This document shows positions 61,641 to 64,000 of a stretch of DNA of 64,000 bases, in pieces (the first letter of the stretch is position 1; every line of letters begins with the position of its first letter). The DNA is from Petrolisthes cinctipes. Taxonomy: Eukaryota > Arthropoda > Malacostraca > Decapoda > Porcellanidae. The notes under the pieces were generated by a model. The model worked only from the letters and a program-made list of their open reading frames with translations. It did no database searches and was not told the origin of the DNA. The stretch covers positions 62,001 to 126,000 of the forward strand of contig JAWQEG010001376.1 in the NCBI GenBank assembly GCA_033782935.1, given 5' to 3'. The translations under genes were made by a program, and so were the position numbers.

Positions 61641-62903
61641 ACACACGAAAATTCGATATTTTTGGTTCCAGAAGCGATCTGTACATGCCTACTCAGTAAT
61701 AGAATATTTTTAAAATATAGGCCCAAAACAATCTAAAAATCTATATTTTAGGTGCGCAAAGTCGATATGTGAATACATCTTTTGTACCCGTTTATATCTC
61801 AAATTCAGGCTCAAAACACCCGAAAATTTAATATTTTTGGGTCCCAGAAGCGATCTGTACATGCCTACTCCGTGTTAGAGTACTTTAAAAATACAGGCCA
61901 TAAAAAATGCTGAAAATCTATATTTTAGGTGCCCAAAATCGATATGTGCATGCATCTACTGTACCCGTTTATATCTCAAATTCAGGCTCAAAACACCCGA
62001 AAATTCCATATTTTTGGGTCCCAGAAGCGATCTGTGCATGCCTACTCCGTGTTAGAGTACTTTCAAAATTCAGGCCCAAAACATGCTGAAAATCGATATT
62101 TTGGGAGCCCAAAGAGGATATGAGCATGCATCTTCTGTACCCGATTATATCTCAAATTCAGTCTCAAAATACCCGAAAATTCAATGTTTTTGGGTCCCAG
62201 AAGCAATCTGTACATGCCTATTCCGTGTTAGAGTATTTTCAAAATACAGGCCCAAAACAAGCTGAAAATCGATATTTGAGTTGCCCAAAATTAATATGTG
62301 TATGCATCTTCTGTACCCGTTTATATCCCAAATTCAGGCTCAAAACTCCAGAAAATTCGATATTTTTGGGTCCCAGAAGCGATCTGTATATGCCTACTCT
62401 GTGTTAGAGTATTTTTAAAATATAGGCCCAAAACATGCTAAAAATCGATATTTTGGGTGCCCAAAGGTGATATCTGCATGCATCTTCAGTACCCGTTTAT
62501 ATCTCAAATTCAGGCTAAAGACGACGGAAAATTCAATATTTTTGAGTCCCAGAAGCGATCTTTCTGCACATGCCTACTCAGTGCTAGAATGTTTTCAAAA
62601 TATAGGCTCAAAACATGCTAAAAAATCGATAATTTAGATACCCAAAGTCGATATGTGTATGCATCTTCTGTACCCGTTTATATCTCAAATTAAGGCTAAA
62701 AACGACATAAAATTCAATTTTTTTGGGTCCCAGAAGCGATCTGTACATGCCTACTCAGTGCTAGAATGTTTACACGATACAGACCCAAAATATGCTAAAA
62801 ATCTATATTTTAGGTGCAAAAAGTCGATATGTGCATGCATCTTCAGTACCCGTTTATATCTCAAATGCAGGCTCAAAACACCCAAAAATTCAATATTTTT
62901 GGG
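61641..62903 (+). repeat. 12-monomer higher-order repeat, copy 2
   Basis: This is the partner of 59527-60790. A 4-bp insertion (GCGATCTTTCTGCACATG near 62560) is private here and breaks the register against copy 1. Other private changes include GGGAGCCCAAAGAGG near 62104 and CAATTTTTTTGGG near 62715. Confidence 0.84.
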
Positions 62904-64000
62904 TCCCCGAAGCGATCTGTACATGCCTACTCAGTAATAGAATATTTTCAAAATATAGGCTCTAAACAAGCTAAAAATCGATATCTTAGGTACCCAATGT
63001 CGATATGTGCATGCGTATTCTGTACCCGTTTATATCTCAAATTCAGACTCAAAACACCCGAAAATTCGATATTTTTAGGTCCCAGAAACGATCTGTACAT
63101 GTCTACTCAGTGCTAAAATGTTTTCAAAATATAGGCTTAAAACATGCTAAAATTCAATATTTTAGCTCCACATAGTCGATATGTGCAAGCATCTTCTGTA
63201 CATTTTTTTATCTCAAATTCAGGCTCAAAACACCCGAAAATTCGATATTTTTGGGTCCCAGAAGCGATCTGTACATGCCTACTCTGTGTTAGAGAGTTTT
63301 TAAAATATAGGCCCAAAACATGCTAAAAATCGATATTTTGGGTGCCCAAAGTTGATATCTGCATGCATCTTCAGTACCCGTTTATATCTCAAATTCAGGC
63401 TAAAAACGACAGAAAATTCAATATTTTTGGGTCCCAGAAGCGATCAATACATGCCTACTCAGTGCTAGAATGTTTTCACGATACAGACCCAAAATATGCT
63501 CAAAATCGATATTTTAGGTGCAAAAAGTCGATATGTGCATGCATCTTCAGTACCCATTTATATCTCAAATGCAGGCTCAAAACACCCGAAAATTCGAGAT
63601 TTTTGGGTCCCCGAAGCGATCTGTACATGTCTACTTAGTGCTAGAATCTTTTCAAAATATAGTCTTAAAACATGCTAAAAATCGATATTTTACGTGTCCA
63701 AAGTCGATATGTGCATACATCGTTTGTACCCGTTTATATCCCAAATTCTAGATCAAAACACCCGAAAATTCGATATTTTTGGGTCACAGAATCGATCTGT
63801 ACATGCCTACTCCGTGTTAGAGTATTTTCAAAATACAGGCCCAAAACATGCTGAGAATCGATATTTGAGGTGCCCAAAGGTAATAAGTGTATGGATCTTC
63901 TTTACCCGTTTATATCCCAAATTCATGCTCAAAACACCCGAAAATTCGATATTTTTGTGTCCCAGAAGCGATCTGTACATGCCTACTCCGTGTTAGACTA
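62904..64000 (+). repeat. Monomers related to the 15-mer, cut by the window end
   Basis: From about 63300 the series AACGACAGAAAATTC, GCACACGAT-type tails (CACGATACAGACCC), TCGAGATTTTTGGGTCCCC, ATATAGTCTTAAAAC and CACAGAATCGATCTG repeats the 58.4-58.95 kb segment at about +4936 bp (28 monomers plus 8 bp). The last monomer is incomplete and the array continues beyond the window. Confidence 0.8.

Larger units (their letters stand above)
1..64000 (+). repeat. Satellite DNA array, 176-bp monomer, about 364 head-to-tail copies
   Basis: The same anchors recur about every 176 bp from the first base to the last, always in the same orientation: an ATCGATATTTT core, a GTGCATGCATCTTCTGTAC segment, and CTGTACATGCCTACTC. 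Between the TACTCC anchor at 131 and its counterpart at 63984 lie 63,853 bp, which fits 363 monomers with a net loss of only 35 bp. Most copies differ by point changes and 1-5 bp indels. The array runs off both ends of the window. No unique sequence, transposon or inverted segment was seen. Such length, purity and monomer size are typical of eukaryotic centromeric or heterochromatic satellites; that assignment is inference. I do not recognise the family, so no species is proposed. Confidence 0.98.

Noticed and set aside
1..64000. Hundreds of overlapping open frames of 60-170 codons
   Set aside because: They repeat the same few peptides in all three plus-strand frames, follow the 176-bp period, have no consistent start context, and change frame with every small indel. 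They are reading-frame noise of the satellite, not genes.
1..64000. CRISPR array
   Set aside because: The repeat is 176 bp with no unique spacers; all sequence between anchors is itself repeated.
1..64000. Tandem tRNA or 5S rRNA gene cluster
   Set aside because: No cloverleaf, A/B box pair or 5S-like internal promoter was recognised in the monomer, and no unit is conserved in the way such genes would be.
1..64000. Assignment to a named centromere satellite or species
   Set aside because: The monomer length is similar to several known families, but I recognise no sequence match, and length alone is not evidence.

Overview
The window is one uninterrupted block of satellite DNA. All 64 kb consist of head-to-tail copies, in one orientation, of a 176-bp monomer: about 364 copies, roughly 39% GC in a consensus-like copy. 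I found no credible gene, RNA gene, transposon, telomere repeat or unique spacer. A pure, kilobase-scale array with a near-nucleosomal monomer points to pericentromeric, centromeric or other heterochromatin of a eukaryote. Plant or animal cannot be settled from the sequence, I do not recognise the family, and centromere function is not shown.

The 176-bp monomer is itself an old dimer. Two 88-bp halves (A and B) align end to end without gaps at about 67% identity (59 of 88 positions, counted by hand). Both begin with three A/T tracts centred about 10.5 bp apart, and both carry a dyad around a TCGAT or TCGTT core. In some B halves the dyad becomes a perfect 10-bp inverted repeat with a 5-base loop, and its right arm plus the core resembles a CENP-B box at 8 of 9 defined positions.

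Monomers are organised into changing higher-order repeats (HORs). 1-7379: mosaic, then a 7-mer (1232 bp) and a 6-mer (1056 bp) built partly from chimeric monomers. 7380-10833: mixed. 10834-14353: a 10-mer (1760 bp) in two copies with no difference seen. 14594-16001: a 4-mer (704 bp). 17839-19655: a 6-mer. About 19.9-23.1 kb: a zone with register-breaking deletions. About 28-37.6 kb: the most diverged, mostly monomeric part. 37.6-41.5 kb: 8- and 9-mers. 43.4-44.8 kb: dimers and single-monomer duplications. 45.9-47.3 kb: a 4-mer of 705 bp. 48-64 kb: long nested duplications with offsets of 2114, 2288, 2641, 2993 and 4581 bp (12 to 26 monomers). A 1-kb block occurs three times, one copy nearly 20 kb from the next.

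The many open frames of 60-270 codons are by-products of the repeat: 176 is not a multiple of 3, so each frame is re-read in every third monomer, and the same few peptides recur throughout. None is annotated as a gene. The interest of the window is the evolution and possible chromatin role of the array.
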